Below are positions 26,890 to 35,687 of a stretch of DNA of 64,000 nucleotides, piece by piece (position 1 is the first letter of the stretch; each line of letters opens with the position of its first letter). The stretch covers positions 2,108,001-2,172,000 of the forward strand of contig NZ_RKQF01000001.1 of NCBI RefSeq assembly GCF_003814875.1. The letters are read 5' to 3'. Source of the stretch: Streptomyces sp. Ag109_O5-1. Lineage in GTDB: Bacteria; Actinomycetota; Actinomycetes; Streptomycetales; Streptomycetaceae. A program made the translations under genes and the position numbers. The notes beneath the pieces are model-generated. The model did not search any database. It was not told the DNA's origin and was given only the letters and a program-made list of their open reading frames with translations.

Positions 26890-27397
26890 GGCAGAGGTCT
26901 CCTAGCGGTGCGGCACCGCGGTGACGCGGTACGGAGGGGGCGGTCGACACCGTGCGGGCGCATGGGCCCCGCCCCGCACCGCCCCGGAGGGGCACGGGCG
27001 CCGGGGGCGTCGATCGACCGGCGGGGTGAGAACGCACGGCGGTCACCCGCGCCGTCGGGGCGCCGGGTGTGTGGTCCGCAGCCCGCCGCCGGGCCCGGCC
27101 CACCGGCCGCACAACACCAGGTATCCCCCGGTGTCCCACGGGTTACTCCTCCGTCTGCGACCGGCTCGCACACCCCGGCGCCGAATCCACGGTCGCCAAC
27201 GACCATACCGTTGCGCTACCGTGTCACCGCAGCGCGTCAACGCCCCCATTGTGGTGCCCGGTTGCGCGCCCCCGCCCCCCGCTCGGACCTGCCGAAATGA
27301 GGACACAGATCCAGCCTTCGTCATGGGAGCGCTCCCAGCACCTCAGGGGCACGCCTTGCCCAGAACCGCATCACCCCCGTCGCAGCCGGCCGGACCC
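26890..27397. promoter_or_regulatory. Upstream region of the PRPP synthetase gene
   Basis: About 500 bp without a gene, bounded by the PRPP synthetase start and the regulator's stop. It must contain the leftward prs promoter and includes the palindrome at 27324-27337. Confidence 0.5.
27324..27337. promoter_or_regulatory. CebR-type operator between PRPP synthetase and LuxR-type gene
   Basis: A perfect TGGGAGCGCTCCCA, the fourth copy in the window. It is 435 bp from the prs start and just beyond the 3' end of the regulator gene, so its target promoter is less clear than for the other copies. Confidence 0.6.
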
Positions 27398-28432
27398 TCA
27401 TTCGGAGGGTGTTCCCAGGGCTTCCGCGTCAACGTATTCACGGATCGCGAATCCGGCCTGGAAACGTGTCTCGGATTCAAAGCGCTGCATAATCTCGGAT
27501 ATGTGCTTGCGGCAGGTGCGCAGTGATATCGCGAGGCGCCGCGCGATCATGTCGTCGCGCATACCGTCAGCCAGCATCCCGATGATCGACCGCTGAATAC
27601 CCTCGGCCACAGCGCTGTTTTCCACGCTCGACCGGAAAGGCGTTCCGTGGGTCCACGCCACGTCGAACACGCGGCAGAGGAAACGCACCGTCAAAGGCTG
27701 TGTCACCACGGTCGCGCCGTCCGCCGCCCCCTCGTCCTCCAGGAAGGCGACAGAGCGGTCGAAGGCGATGAAACGGGGCGGCAGATCCGCCAGGGTGCGC
27801 ACTTGTGCGCCGTGGCCCACCGCCTTCTCCACGTACGCCTGGGTGGGCCGGTCCCGCCGGGCCGCGTGCTGGTAGAGCACCTTCATGCGCACGCCCCGGC
27901 CCAGCATCGACAGGTCGCGGTCGACCGCCTCCTTCAGCAGTTCCGCCGGCCGCCCGCCACCGGGTTGACAGGTCAGCACCTCCTCCACGCAGGCTGAAGC
28001 GGCCTCCTCGATCAGCTCGTTGACCGTACCGGTGTCCGGGATGCGCAGCGGTCCGTCGCCGTTCCCTCCCTCCAAGGTGAGCGTCTGGAACACCGCCCGC
28101 AGCCCGGCCACACCCCGCCGTGCCGCCCCAAGGGAGTCGAGCGCCTCCCGCAGCGAGTGCTCCATGCCGCCGGAGAGCAGCCCGAAGGCCAGTTCGACGG
28201 GCACCGCCTCCATCCGTTCGTCCGGGGCATCGGCGGGGACACCCGCACCGCCGACGGCACGCAGCAGATGAAGAGATCGTAAATTTTTCAGTACTTCCTC
28301 CGCCTCCTCAACCGAAATACCGAGTTCCCGAGCCGCGTCCCGCCCGTCAATGCCTCCTCTCCGTCGGGCCCGCTCGTATACCTGCGCCTCGATGCGCTCC
28401 AGTTCCCCGTCCTGAAAATCGAGCATTGACAT
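27398..28432 (-). CDS. TrmB/LuxR-type transcriptional regulator
   Basis: About 344 residues. The N-terminal third has a winged-helix-like segment (IDGRDAARELGISVEEAEEVLKNL) as in TrmB-type sensors. A middle domain of ~170 residues lacks known ligand motifs. The C-terminus is a LuxR-type helix-turn-helix, IGMLADGMRDDMIARRLAISLRTCRKHISEIMQRF. This layout is common for pathway-specific regulators in Streptomyces natural-product clusters. ATG 28432 has AAAGAA just upstream; ATG 28465 is possible. It is divergent from the epimerase-UbiA-glycosyltransferase run and likely controls it. Confidence 0.8.
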   Translation of the reverse strand: MSMLDFQDGELERIEAQVYERARRRGGIDGRDAARELGISVEEAEEVLKNLRSLHLLRAVGGAGVPADAPDERMEAVPVELAFGLLSGGMEHSLREALDSLGAARRGVAGLRAVFQTLTLEGGNGDGPLRIPDTGTVNELIEEAASACVEEVLTCQPGGGRPAELLKEAVDRDLSMLGRGVRMKVLYQHAARRDRPTQAYVEKAVGHGAQVRTLADLPPRFIAFDRSVAFLEDEGAADGATVVTQPLTVRFLCRVFDVAWTHGTPFRSSVENSAVAEGIQRSIIGMLADGMRDDMIARRLAISLRTCRKHISEIMQRFESETRFQAGFAIREYVDAEALGTPSE

Positions 28433-28465
28433 TTCTTTACCGTTCCGTGAGGGAATTTGCTGCAT

Positions 28466-29101
28466 GCATCAAGATGCAGCCAGGATCACTGTACATTCAC
28501 TTGGGACGGAAACAATGATCCGTAGGACATCCGTCGATCAAAGGGTCTCCACAATGTGTGTTCCCTGCCGTCTGAAGAGCGAATTCCCTGACTCACACGA
28601 CACCGCCTGGGGCGGCCGGCCGGGAGGCAGTCCCCGGCCCGGTACCGCACCGGCCACCGGCCAGTAGTCCGGACCGCCCGCGCCGGAGCGCCCGTGCCGC
28701 GCTCCGTCCCGGCGCCGTCAGCGCACCCGGCGACTGACCGGTACACCGACCAGTGAACAGCGCGACACGGACGTGACCCGCGGACCCCCCGCCCGGGCCC
28801 CTCGCAACGATGCGAGCGCCGCCGCCCCGGGCAGGCCCCAGCCGGTCGGCGCGGGCAGACCCCCGCCGCGACGTCCGCCCTCTCCTGCGCGGCAGTCGCG
28901 AGGAGCACCCTCCCCCACGGCAACGAGGTCGTGCCTGCGCGAGGCTCCCGGACTGCCACTCCCCGCATACGACACACTCCCCACGAAGAGGTGTTGCATG
29001 TCCCGCTTGTGCGGTTCCCTGATCCCTGTCCGAAGCCGGCGGAGTGCCCCTCAGACCGCCAGACACCTGTCCACCACCCGCACCACCCCGGCCGGCGCGC
29101 G
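28466..29101. promoter_or_regulatory. Divergent intergenic region, LuxR gene / SDR operon
   Basis: About 630 bp with a less GC-rich part (28430-28620) next to the regulator and a very GC-rich part nearer the SDR. Promoters for both directions are expected. No gene or clear operator was recognised. Confidence 0.45.
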
Positions 29102-30142
29102 GTGAGCCGCGTCGTCGTGACCGGGGCCGCCGGGATGCTCGGCACCGCCCTGGTCGACCGCTTCGTCCGGGACGGCCGTCAGGTCGTCGGCCTGGACCTG
29201 CTCCCGCCCGCCGCCGCCCACCCGGACGTGGAGTGGATCGAGGGCGACATCCGCGACCCCGCCACCGTCGGCAAGGCGGTGCGGGGAGCCGACCTGGTCC
29301 TGCACAGCGCGACCGCGCTGCCCACCTACGCCGAGCACGAGATCCGCTCCATCAACGTGGACGGCGCCCGCACCCTGCTCACCGGGTGCCGAGACGCGGA
29401 CGTGCCCCGCGTCATCCACCTGTCCTCCGCCGCCGTGTACGGCGTGCCCAGGACCGTGCCGACGCCGGAGGTGCACCCGCCGCAGCCCTGTGACCCCTAC
29501 AGCCGCTCCAAGGCGGCAGCAGAGGAGGTCGTGGCCGAGTTCCGTGCGCAAGGCATGGTGATACCGGCGTTGCGCGCCAAGACCTTCGTCGGCCCGGGCA
29601 GGCTCGGCCTGTTCGCCATGCTCTTCGAATGGGCGGACGAAGGCCACCACTTCCCCATGCTTGGCGGGGGTGACGTGCGCTCCCAGATGCTCGACGTGGA
29701 CGACCTGGTCGACGCGGTCGCCGCCGCCGCGACCCACCCCGACGACAACGCTGTCAACACCGCGTTCAACATCGCCGCCACCGAGTTCCGCACGCTGCGC
29801 CAGGATTTCCAGTCCGTGCTCGACGCGGCGGGCCACGGCAAGCGCGTGGTCGCCCTCCCGACCGCACCCGCCGTGGCCGTGCTCAAGGTGCTCAGCCGCA
29901 CGGGGCTGTCCCCCGTCTACGGCAGGCTGCTGCAGAAGCTCCAGGTCGACAGTTACGTCTCCACCGAGCGCGCGGCCGAGGTGCTCGGCTTCCGTCCCCG
30001 GTACTCCAACCGCGAAGCGCTGCTGCGTACCTTCGACTGGTGGCGGCGCGAGCACGCCCGCAGCCACGGCGCCCCGACCGGGCGGACCAGCCGAGCGCCC
30101 TGGAAACAGGGCGCCCTCTCCTTCGGCAAGGCCCTGTTCTGA
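29102..30142 (+). CDS. NAD-dependent epimerase/dehydratase (extended SDR)
   Basis: A 346-residue nucleotide-sugar epimerase-like protein. The NAD site is RVVVTGAAGMLGTALVDRF, followed by WIEGDIRD, LVLHSATALP and HLSSAAVYGVP. The catalytic dyad is in CDPYSRSKAAAEE (YxxxK), and VGPGRLGLFAMLFEWA follows. GTG 29102 is chosen because it immediately precedes the Rossmann motif; the frame is open upstream but unconvincing and the ribosome site is poor. First of the plus-strand glycan-type genes. It could epimerise UDP-glucose made by GalU downstream, or act on a polyprenyl-linked sugar; the substrate cannot be read from sequence. Confidence 0.82.
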   Translation: MSRVVVTGAAGMLGTALVDRFVRDGRQVVGLDLLPPAAAHPDVEWIEGDIRDPATVGKAVRGADLVLHSATALPTYAEHEIRSINVDGARTLLTGCRDADVPRVIHLSSAAVYGVPRTVPTPEVHPPQPCDPYSRSKAAAEEVVAEFRAQGMVIPALRAKTFVGPGRLGLFAMLFEWADEGHHFPMLGGGDVRSQMLDVDDLVDAVAAAATHPDDNAVNTAFNIAATEFRTLRQDFQSVLDAAGHGKRVVALPTAPAVAVLKVLSRTGLSPVYGRLLQKLQVDSYVSTERAAEVLGFRPRYSNREALLRTFDWWRREHARSHGAPTGRTSRAPWKQGALSFGKALF

Positions 30143-30143
30143 T

Positions 30144-30166
30144 GGCACCCGGCCGCCGCGGGTGCC
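30144..30166 (+). terminator. Possible hairpin after SDR gene
   Basis: An 8-bp stem, GGCACCCG with CGGGTGCC and a 7-nt loop, begins right after the stop codon. It could attenuate transcription into the UbiA gene 80 bp further on, but such stems are frequent in GC-rich DNA. Confidence 0.35.
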
Positions 30167-30243
30167 CGCCGGCGCCACGCCCGCCGACGCCTCCTCCCTC
30201 CCGGACCACCGTTCACGACGCGCCTCCCACTCCTAGGAGAGCC

Positions 30244-31251
30244 ATGTCCGCTGCGGATTCCGCCCCCCGCCTCTCCCTCACCGAGGGCGCCGCACCCTCG
30301 CAGCTCACCGTCGACCCGCCGCCGGGCGGCGTGTCCGCGCCGCCCGCGCCGCACCTGCTGCCGCCCGATCCCCTGCCGTACCGGCGGGGACCGGTACGCG
30401 CCTTCGTCGCGCTCGCCCGGCCCAAGCACTGGGTGAAGAACATCTTCGTCATCGCCCTGCCGGTGCTGCTCACCGGGCAGGTGACCCCGTCGGCGCTGCG
30501 TGCCGTGGGCGTCGCAGTCGCCCTGTTCATCACTGCCTCGGTGAGCGTGTACGTGCTCAACGACCTGGTGGACCGCGAACGCGACCGGCTGCACCCCGTC
30601 AAGCGCCACCGGCCGCTCGCGGCAGGCGAGTTGAGCGCCAGGGCCGCCTGCGTGGCGCTCGGTGTGCTGGCCGCCGTGCAGACCGCCGGGGTACTGCTCG
30701 GCGGCGTGGACCGGTACTGGCCCGTGCCGGTCTACCTAGCCCTCAACGTCGCCTACAGCTTCCGCCTCAAGCACCTGCCGATCGTCGACGTGTTCGCCCT
30801 CGCCGGCGGGTTCGTGCTGCGGGCCATCGAGGGTTACCTGGCGCCCGGCCTTACGCCGTCCGCCTGGCTGCTGATGTGCGTCTTCACGCTCTGCCTGGTG
30901 CTCGCCCTGGGCAAGCGCCGACGCGAACTGAGCGAGAGCGGCAGCGCGCACCGCCCGGCGCTGACCGGCTACACAACCCAACTGCTCGACTACATGGTGG
31001 TGGTCAGCGCCAGTCTGTCGGTGATGATCTACGTCGTCCATCTGTTCGTCCCACCGTCCCACCCGGCGGCGGTCGCGCTGATCCTGGTGACGGTGCCGTG
31101 CGCGATCTTCGCGCTGTTCCGCTACCTCCAGGCCGTCCTCGTCCACGGCGGTGGCGGCGACCCGGTCCGACTGCTGCTCAGCGACCGGGTGCTGATGGCC
31201 GTGGGACTGCTATGGGCCGTAGTGATCGTGCTACTGCCCGCCCCGGCCTGA
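30244..31251 (+). CDS. UbiA-type decaprenyl-phosphate phosphoribosyltransferase
   Basis: A 335-residue membrane prenyltransferase-fold protein with ~8-9 helices after a proline-rich N-terminal tail. ALARPKHWVKNIFVIALPVL is the hallmark start of the 5-phospho-alpha-D-ribosyl-1-diphosphate:decaprenyl-phosphate transferases (Rv3806c type). The first Asp motif is NDLVDRERDRLHPVKRHRPL and the second region is YSFRLKHLPIVDVFAL. The enzyme moves phosphoribose from PRPP to a polyprenyl phosphate, the first step toward polyprenyl-phosphoryl-ribose or -arabinose. AGGAG lies 6 nt before the ATG. The dedicated PRPP synthetase upstream supports the assignment over a quinone or haem prenyltransferase. Confidence 0.85.
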   Translation: MSAADSAPRLSLTEGAAPSQLTVDPPPGGVSAPPAPHLLPPDPLPYRRGPVRAFVALARPKHWVKNIFVIALPVLLTGQVTPSALRAVGVAVALFITASVSVYVLNDLVDRERDRLHPVKRHRPLAAGELSARAACVALGVLAAVQTAGVLLGGVDRYWPVPVYLALNVAYSFRLKHLPIVDVFALAGGFVLRAIEGYLAPGLTPSAWLLMCVFTLCLVLALGKRRRELSESGSAHRPALTGYTTQLLDYMVVVSASLSVMIYVVHLFVPPSHPAAVALILVTVPCAIFALFRYLQAVLVHGGGGDPVRLLLSDRVLMAVGLLWAVVIVLLPAPA

Positions 31252-31305
31252 CGCCGACAGGCCGTCCGCCCCGCACCGACCACCGCTTCTGAGAAAGGCA
31301 CCGCC

Positions 31306-32388
31306 ATGTCCGGCGCACCGCTGGTGTCCGTGATCATCCCGAACTACAACTACAGCCGCACTCTGGGCCTGTCCATCCGCTCCGCGCTCGAGCAGGACTA
31401 TCCGGACAAGGAGATCATCGTCGTCGACGACTGCAGTACCGACGACTCCCTGGCCACCGCCCGGGCGATCTCCGGCATCACCGTGCTGAGCACGCCGGCC
31501 AACGGCGGCTCCGCGGTCGCCCGCAACCTCGGCGTCGAGCACGCCTCCGGCGAGATCCTGATGTTCCTCGACTCCGACGTCGCCCTCGCCCAGGGCGCGA
31601 TCACCGAGGCCGTGGAGCAGCTGCTGGCCGACCCGGAGCTGGGCGCGGTCTGCGGCATGTACGAACCCGAACCGCTCATCCGCGACAGCCTCGTGGAAGA
31701 GGCCCGCTGCCTCCAGGCCTACTACTGGCGCTACGACTCCGAGGGTTCGGTCAGCTTCCTCATCTCCGCCATCTGCGCGATGCGCGCCGAGATCTTCCAC
31801 GAGATCGGCGGCTTCAACCCGCAGCTGCGGCAGACCGAAGAGGTCGACTTCGGCGAGCGGCTGTCCCAACGCTACGAGATACGGCTGACCAACCGCATGC
31901 GCGGCGCGCACGACGACGACCACGAACTGTTCGCCCTGATTCGCAAGATGTTCGTGCGAGGCCGGTTGCGCGTCCCGCTGTACGCCCAGCGCAAGCGGCA
32001 CGCCGAGGGGTTCGAGACCATGGCACGGTCCTGGGCCGCGCTGCTCGGCCTGGTCGCCGTCCTGCTGCTGTGCGCGCCGCTGCTGCTCGGGCCACTCGGC
32101 TGGCTGTTGCCTGCCGCAGCGTTCACCGCTGTCGTCCTCTGCGACCTGGGCATGTACGCCTTCGTCGCGCGGCGCAAGGGCCTGCTGTTCCTGCCCGCGT
32201 TCTTCGGCGTGCTGCTGGTCTTCAACGTCACCGTCGCCACCGCCGTCCTGTTCGGCACGGCGCACTGGCTCGTCTCGCCGCGGTTCCGCCGGCTGTACGA
32301 GCGGGAGACCGAGCCCGAAGAGTCCCGGGACGTGCCGTCGGCCCGGGACGGTTCCATAGGCGGGACGGGCGGGGTGGTGATGCCGTGA
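31306..32388 (+). CDS. GT2 family glycosyltransferase with C-terminal membrane helices (copy 1)
   Basis: A 360-residue inverting GT-A enzyme. SVIIPNYNYSRTLGLSIRSAL is the nucleotide-binding start, IIVVDDCSTDDSL follows, FLDSDVALAQGAI carries the DxD-like site, and EEVDFGERLS is the acceptor-side ED motif. Two or three membrane helices follow from ~residue 245 (LLGLVAVLLLCAPLLLGPL and later FFGVLLVFNVTVATAVLFG), anchoring it. It is a paralogue of the enzyme at 33622-34644 (same length class, same PNYNY start, similar tail). Its stop overlaps the GTG of the next gene. Confidence 0.88.
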   Translation: MSGAPLVSVIIPNYNYSRTLGLSIRSALEQDYPDKEIIVVDDCSTDDSLATARAISGITVLSTPANGGSAVARNLGVEHASGEILMFLDSDVALAQGAITEAVEQLLADPELGAVCGMYEPEPLIRDSLVEEARCLQAYYWRYDSEGSVSFLISAICAMRAEIFHEIGGFNPQLRQTEEVDFGERLSQRYEIRLTNRMRGAHDDDHELFALIRKMFVRGRLRVPLYAQRKRHAEGFETMARSWAALLGLVAVLLLCAPLLLGPLGWLLPAAAFTAVVLCDLGMYAFVARRKGLLFLPAFFGVLLVFNVTVATAVLFGTAHWLVSPRFRRLYERETEPEESRDVPSARDGSIGGTGGVVMP

Positions 32389-33596
32389 CCGAGCCTCTCA
32401 CCGACGGACCGGTCGTCCCCGGCGTGACCGGGCCGAGGATGCCCACGCGCGACGACCCGGCCGCGCCCGACGCCGTGTCCGGCGGCCCCGGGCCGGTCCG
32501 GCGCGCGGTCCGTCGGCTCCGCCGGGTGCACTGGTCCCAGACAGTCACCGTCCTGTGGCTCGTCGCGGTCCTGGTCCACACGGTGCTCTCCGGGCGCTGG
32601 TGGCCGATGCTCCTGCCGGATCTGGCGCCGCCGTTCCTCTACCTGACCGTGCCGCTGCTGCTGGCCGCCGTCGCGCTGGCCGGCCGGCTGCGGCGGTCCG
32701 CTCCGCCGCGCCGGGTCACCTGGACGGCCGTGGCCGCCGCCGCACTCTCCCTGGTGCTCGGCTGGAACTCGGGCGGGCTCCAGTGGCGGGTGCTGTTCCA
32801 TGATCCGGCGTCCGGCACTCCGAACCTCCGGGTCGTCTCCTGGAACACCCAGTACTGGGGCAGCGGCTCCGACCGAGACCGCTTCTACCGCACCATCCGG
32901 GCGCAGCGGGCGGACGTGTACCTGTTGCAGGAGTACATCACCACGCACAACGACGGGGCGACCATCCTGCCCGTCGACGAACTCGCCGAACTTCGCCACT
33001 ACTTCACGGGCTATCACATCGGCATACGCGGTGAACTGGTCACCCTCTCCCGCCTCCCGGTGGTCGCCGAACGCCTGGTGGGACCCGGCGCGGCCACCGA
33101 GAACAGGTCCACAAACTGGCAGACCGAGTTCCAGGAGGACAAGGTGCTGCGCACCGACGTTCGGGTGGCCGGCCGGACCGTGTCGCTGTACAACGTCCAT
33201 GTCCCGGTCCAGGTGGACCTCGGCGTCAGCCCGCTCAGCGGCCGGCTGTACCGGTTGATGCACGCCAACGAACGTGCCCGGAAGGCCCAGTTCGCGGGGT
33301 TGACCGCCGAGCTGCGGGCCAACCATGGGCCGCTCCTGGTGGCCGGTGACTTCAACACCAGCCCGGCGATGGGAGACCTGCGAACCCTGCGCGGCATGCT
33401 GCACGACGCCGCCGACGCCGGGGACAGCCTCTACCCGGCCAGCTGGAACAACCAGGCCGTCGCCCTGTGGCGGCTCGACTGGGCCTTCACCGACGGCCCG
33501 ATCACCACCGACCGCTACCGCATCGACCCGATGGGCGGGCTCTCCGACCACCGCGCCCAGGTCATGTCGTTCACCGTCGACCCCGCCGGTCAGTAG
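32385..33596 (+). CDS. Membrane-anchored endonuclease/exonuclease/phosphatase-family protein
   Basis: A 403-residue protein. Three N-terminal membrane helices (VTVLWLVAVLVHTVL, APPFLYLTVPLLLAAVAL, VAAAALSLVLG) precede an EEP-fold domain with LRVVSWNTQYWG, VYLLQEYIT (metal-binding Glu), LYNVHVPVQVDLG, VAGDFNTSPAM and GGLSDHRAQVMSF. The active site is predicted to face outside. EEP proteins cleave phosphodiesters or phosphomonoesters in nucleic acids or lipids. Between two glycosyltransferases in a polyprenyl-phosphoribose pathway, it could supply the missing 5-phosphatase step (a PAP2-type enzyme in mycobacteria) or cut a lipid-linked phosphodiester. GTG 32385 overlaps the upstream stop. Confidence 0.8.
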   Translation: MTEPLTDGPVVPGVTGPRMPTRDDPAAPDAVSGGPGPVRRAVRRLRRVHWSQTVTVLWLVAVLVHTVLSGRWWPMLLPDLAPPFLYLTVPLLLAAVALAGRLRRSAPPRRVTWTAVAAAALSLVLGWNSGGLQWRVLFHDPASGTPNLRVVSWNTQYWGSGSDRDRFYRTIRAQRADVYLLQEYITTHNDGATILPVDELAELRHYFTGYHIGIRGELVTLSRLPVVAERLVGPGAATENRSTNWQTEFQEDKVLRTDVRVAGRTVSLYNVHVPVQVDLGVSPLSGRLYRLMHANERARKAQFAGLTAELRANHGPLLVAGDFNTSPAMGDLRTLRGMLHDAADAGDSLYPASWNNQAVALWRLDWAFTDGPITTDRYRIDPMGGLSDHRAQVMSFTVDPAGQ

Positions 33597-33621
33597 GCAC
33601 CGAATCGAAAGGTCCAGCCTC

Positions 33622-34644
33622 GTGCAACCCACCGTCTCGGTCGTCATCCCCAACTACAACTACGCCAAGACCCTGCGGCTCTGTCTGGAGTCCGTCTTCG
33701 ACCAGGAATATCCTCTGCACGAGGTGATCGTGGCCGACGACAACAGCACGGACGCCTCGCGGGAAATCGCCGCCGAGTTCCCCTGCACCGTGCTGCACCT
33801 CAACCCCAACGGCGGGGTGTCCGCCGCCCGCAACGCCGCCGTGGCGGCCAGCAGCGGCGACATCCTGTTCTTTCTCGACTCCGACGAGACCATCGCGCCG
33901 GATGCCGTGGCGGAGGCCGTGCGCCTCCTCACCGAGGACCCCGGACTCGGCTGTGTGCACGGCGTATTCGCCCCGGAACCGCTCATCGACGACGGCCCCG
34001 TCGAGTGGTATCGCACCCTGCACGCCCACCACTGGCGCACCAAAGCGCTGGGCGAGACCTCCACCGTCATCTTCGTCGCCACCGCGATGCCGCGCCGGGT
34101 CTTCGACGAGGTCGGCGGCTTCGACACGACCCTGCGCGACGCGGAGGATGTGGAGTACAGCGACCGGCTCTCCGCCAAGTACCGCATCCTGCTGACCGAC
34201 CGGATCGTCGCCCGGCACGACGAGGAGTCGAGGATGGGCCGCATGCTGCGCGAGTCCTTCCGACGCTCGCAGTTCCTGGTGCCGTTCGGCGCCGCGCACC
34301 GCCGCAAGGAGGGCGCGCTGCGGGTCAACACCACCGGTGGTGTCGCCACGGCGATGCTCACCCTGGTGACGCTGCCGCTGGTCGCCGCGGGTCCCTGGTG
34401 GGCGCTGGCGCCGCTCGCGGCACTGACCGGCTTCGTCTTCTCCGATCCCGGGCTGCTCGGCGTGGTGCGCCGCCACCGCGGGTCCGGCTTCTTGCCGTTC
34501 TTCCTGCTGTGCCACCTGCTCGTCAACATGACCATCGGTCTGGGGGCGCTCTGGGGCGTCGTGCGGATGGTCTTCACCGACTTCGGCACCCCGACAGCAC
34601 GCCGCCGGCCGGAACCGGCCAGGTTGGGCGGTGAGACCGGATGA
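33622..34644 (+). CDS. GT2 family glycosyltransferase with C-terminal membrane helices (copy 2)
   Basis: A 340-residue paralogue of the enzyme at 31306-32388. It has SVVIPNYNYAKTLRLCLESV, VIVADDNSTDASRE, ILFFLDSDETIAPDAV and RDAEDVEYSDRLSAKY, and a C-terminal membrane region from ~residue 240. The GTG start has AAAGG about 10 nt upstream. Its stop overlaps the ATG of the LPG-synthase-like gene. The presence of two related enzymes suggests two successive transfers with similar donors or acceptors. Confidence 0.88.
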   Translation: MQPTVSVVIPNYNYAKTLRLCLESVFDQEYPLHEVIVADDNSTDASREIAAEFPCTVLHLNPNGGVSAARNAAVAASSGDILFFLDSDETIAPDAVAEAVRLLTEDPGLGCVHGVFAPEPLIDDGPVEWYRTLHAHHWRTKALGETSTVIFVATAMPRRVFDEVGGFDTTLRDAEDVEYSDRLSAKYRILLTDRIVARHDEESRMGRMLRESFRRSQFLVPFGAAHRRKEGALRVNTTGGVATAMLTLVTLPLVAAGPWWALAPLAALTGFVFSDPGLLGVVRRHRGSGFLPFFLLCHLLVNMTIGLGALWGVVRMVFTDFGTPTARRRPEPARLGGETG

Positions 34645-35633
34645 CCTCACTGTCCCGCCGCCGGGCCCTGCGGGCCGTCGTCATGACCGCGTTCGTCGTC
34701 GCCGCCGGCTACGGCATGTACCGGGCGCTGGGCGACTCCACCGACGGGGTCGCAGACTTCCTGGCCCGCGGCGACGCGCCCGCCGTACTCGCCGGCGCCG
34801 CCGCGCTCGACCTGGCCGGGCTGACCCTCGGCATGACGGCCTGGCGCAGTCTGCTCAGCGGTCTGGGCCATCCGCTCGGCGCCGGGCCCACGATGCGGAT
34901 CTACGGCGCCGCGATGCTGGGCAAGTACCTGCCCGGCCCGTTCTGGAGCGGTCTGGCCAGCGTCCACACCGGGCGGGCCAGCGGTGTGCCCGCGGCCCGC
35001 ATGATCGCCGCGTACGCGCTGAACTCGGCGCTGGTGCTGCTGACCGCGGGCGTGGTGGGCATCGCCGCGGCACCGGCCGTCTTGGACCACTCCGCTGTCG
35101 TGCTCGTCCTCGGGCTAGCGCTGCTCGGCGTGCTGCTGCACCGGCCCCGGCTGGTGCTGATGCTGGCCCGGGCGATCGCTCGGGTGCTGCGCAGGCCGCC
35201 GCCACAGGCTCTGTTCTCGGAGGGGCTGCTGCGTCGCTCGATCGCCGTGCAGGTGGTGTCCTGGGCGGTCGGCGGCCTCCATCTGGTGCTGATCGTGGCC
35301 GTCTTGAGCGGTCCGCTGGATGCCCACACCATACTGCTGTGCGTGGGCGGCTTCGCCCTGGCCTCCGCCGCCGGGATGCTCGTGCTGGTGGTCCCGGACG
35401 GCGCCGGGATCCGCGAGGTCGTGCTGACCCTGGCGCTCGCTCCTGTCCTGACCACCCAGCAGACCGTGACGGCCGTCGTCGTCAGCCGGCTGGCGTGCAC
35501 CCTCGCCGAGGTCTCCGGTTCGCTCGCCGGACTCGCCGCCGCGGCGCTGCTGGCACGCCGCGGGCTGCGCCCGGTCCCGGACGGCCCTGAGCGCACCGCG
35601 GGCCTGACTCCCTCGGCCCCCTCCGAAGTCTGA
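34641..35633 (+). CDS. LPG-synthase-TM/AglD-like integral membrane protein
   Basis: A 330-residue protein with about seven to eight membrane helices and the family features of the flippase-like part of lysylphosphatidylglycerol synthase (UPF0104). AMLGKYLPGPFWSGLASVHTG holds the conserved G-K-Y-x-P-G block and VVPDGAGIREVVLTLAL the later PGGxGxxE-like block. The ATG overlaps the upstream glycosyltransferase stop. Such proteins accompany lipid-linked glycan pathways and may translocate a polyprenyl-linked intermediate or act on lipids; the exact role is unknown. Confidence 0.78.
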   Translation: MTSLSRRRALRAVVMTAFVVAAGYGMYRALGDSTDGVADFLARGDAPAVLAGAAALDLAGLTLGMTAWRSLLSGLGHPLGAGPTMRIYGAAMLGKYLPGPFWSGLASVHTGRASGVPAARMIAAYALNSALVLLTAGVVGIAAAPAVLDHSAVVLVLGLALLGVLLHRPRLVLMLARAIARVLRRPPPQALFSEGLLRRSIAVQVVSWAVGGLHLVLIVAVLSGPLDAHTILLCVGGFALASAAGMLVLVVPDGAGIREVVLTLALAPVLTTQQTVTAVVVSRLACTLAEVSGSLAGLAAAALLARRGLRPVPDGPERTAGLTPSAPSEV

Positions 35634-35687
35634 GCCGGGCACGTCTCCCCCTCCCAGCCGCTCCCCTCCCCCACGAGAGAGGTACGC

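Noticed and set aside
30244..31251. UbiA-type protein as a protohaem IX farnesyltransferase or quinone prenyltransferase
   Set aside because: The RPKHWVKN start and the nearby PRPP synthetase match polyprenyl-phosphate phosphoribosyltransferases; haem or quinone enzymes begin differently and have other neighbours.
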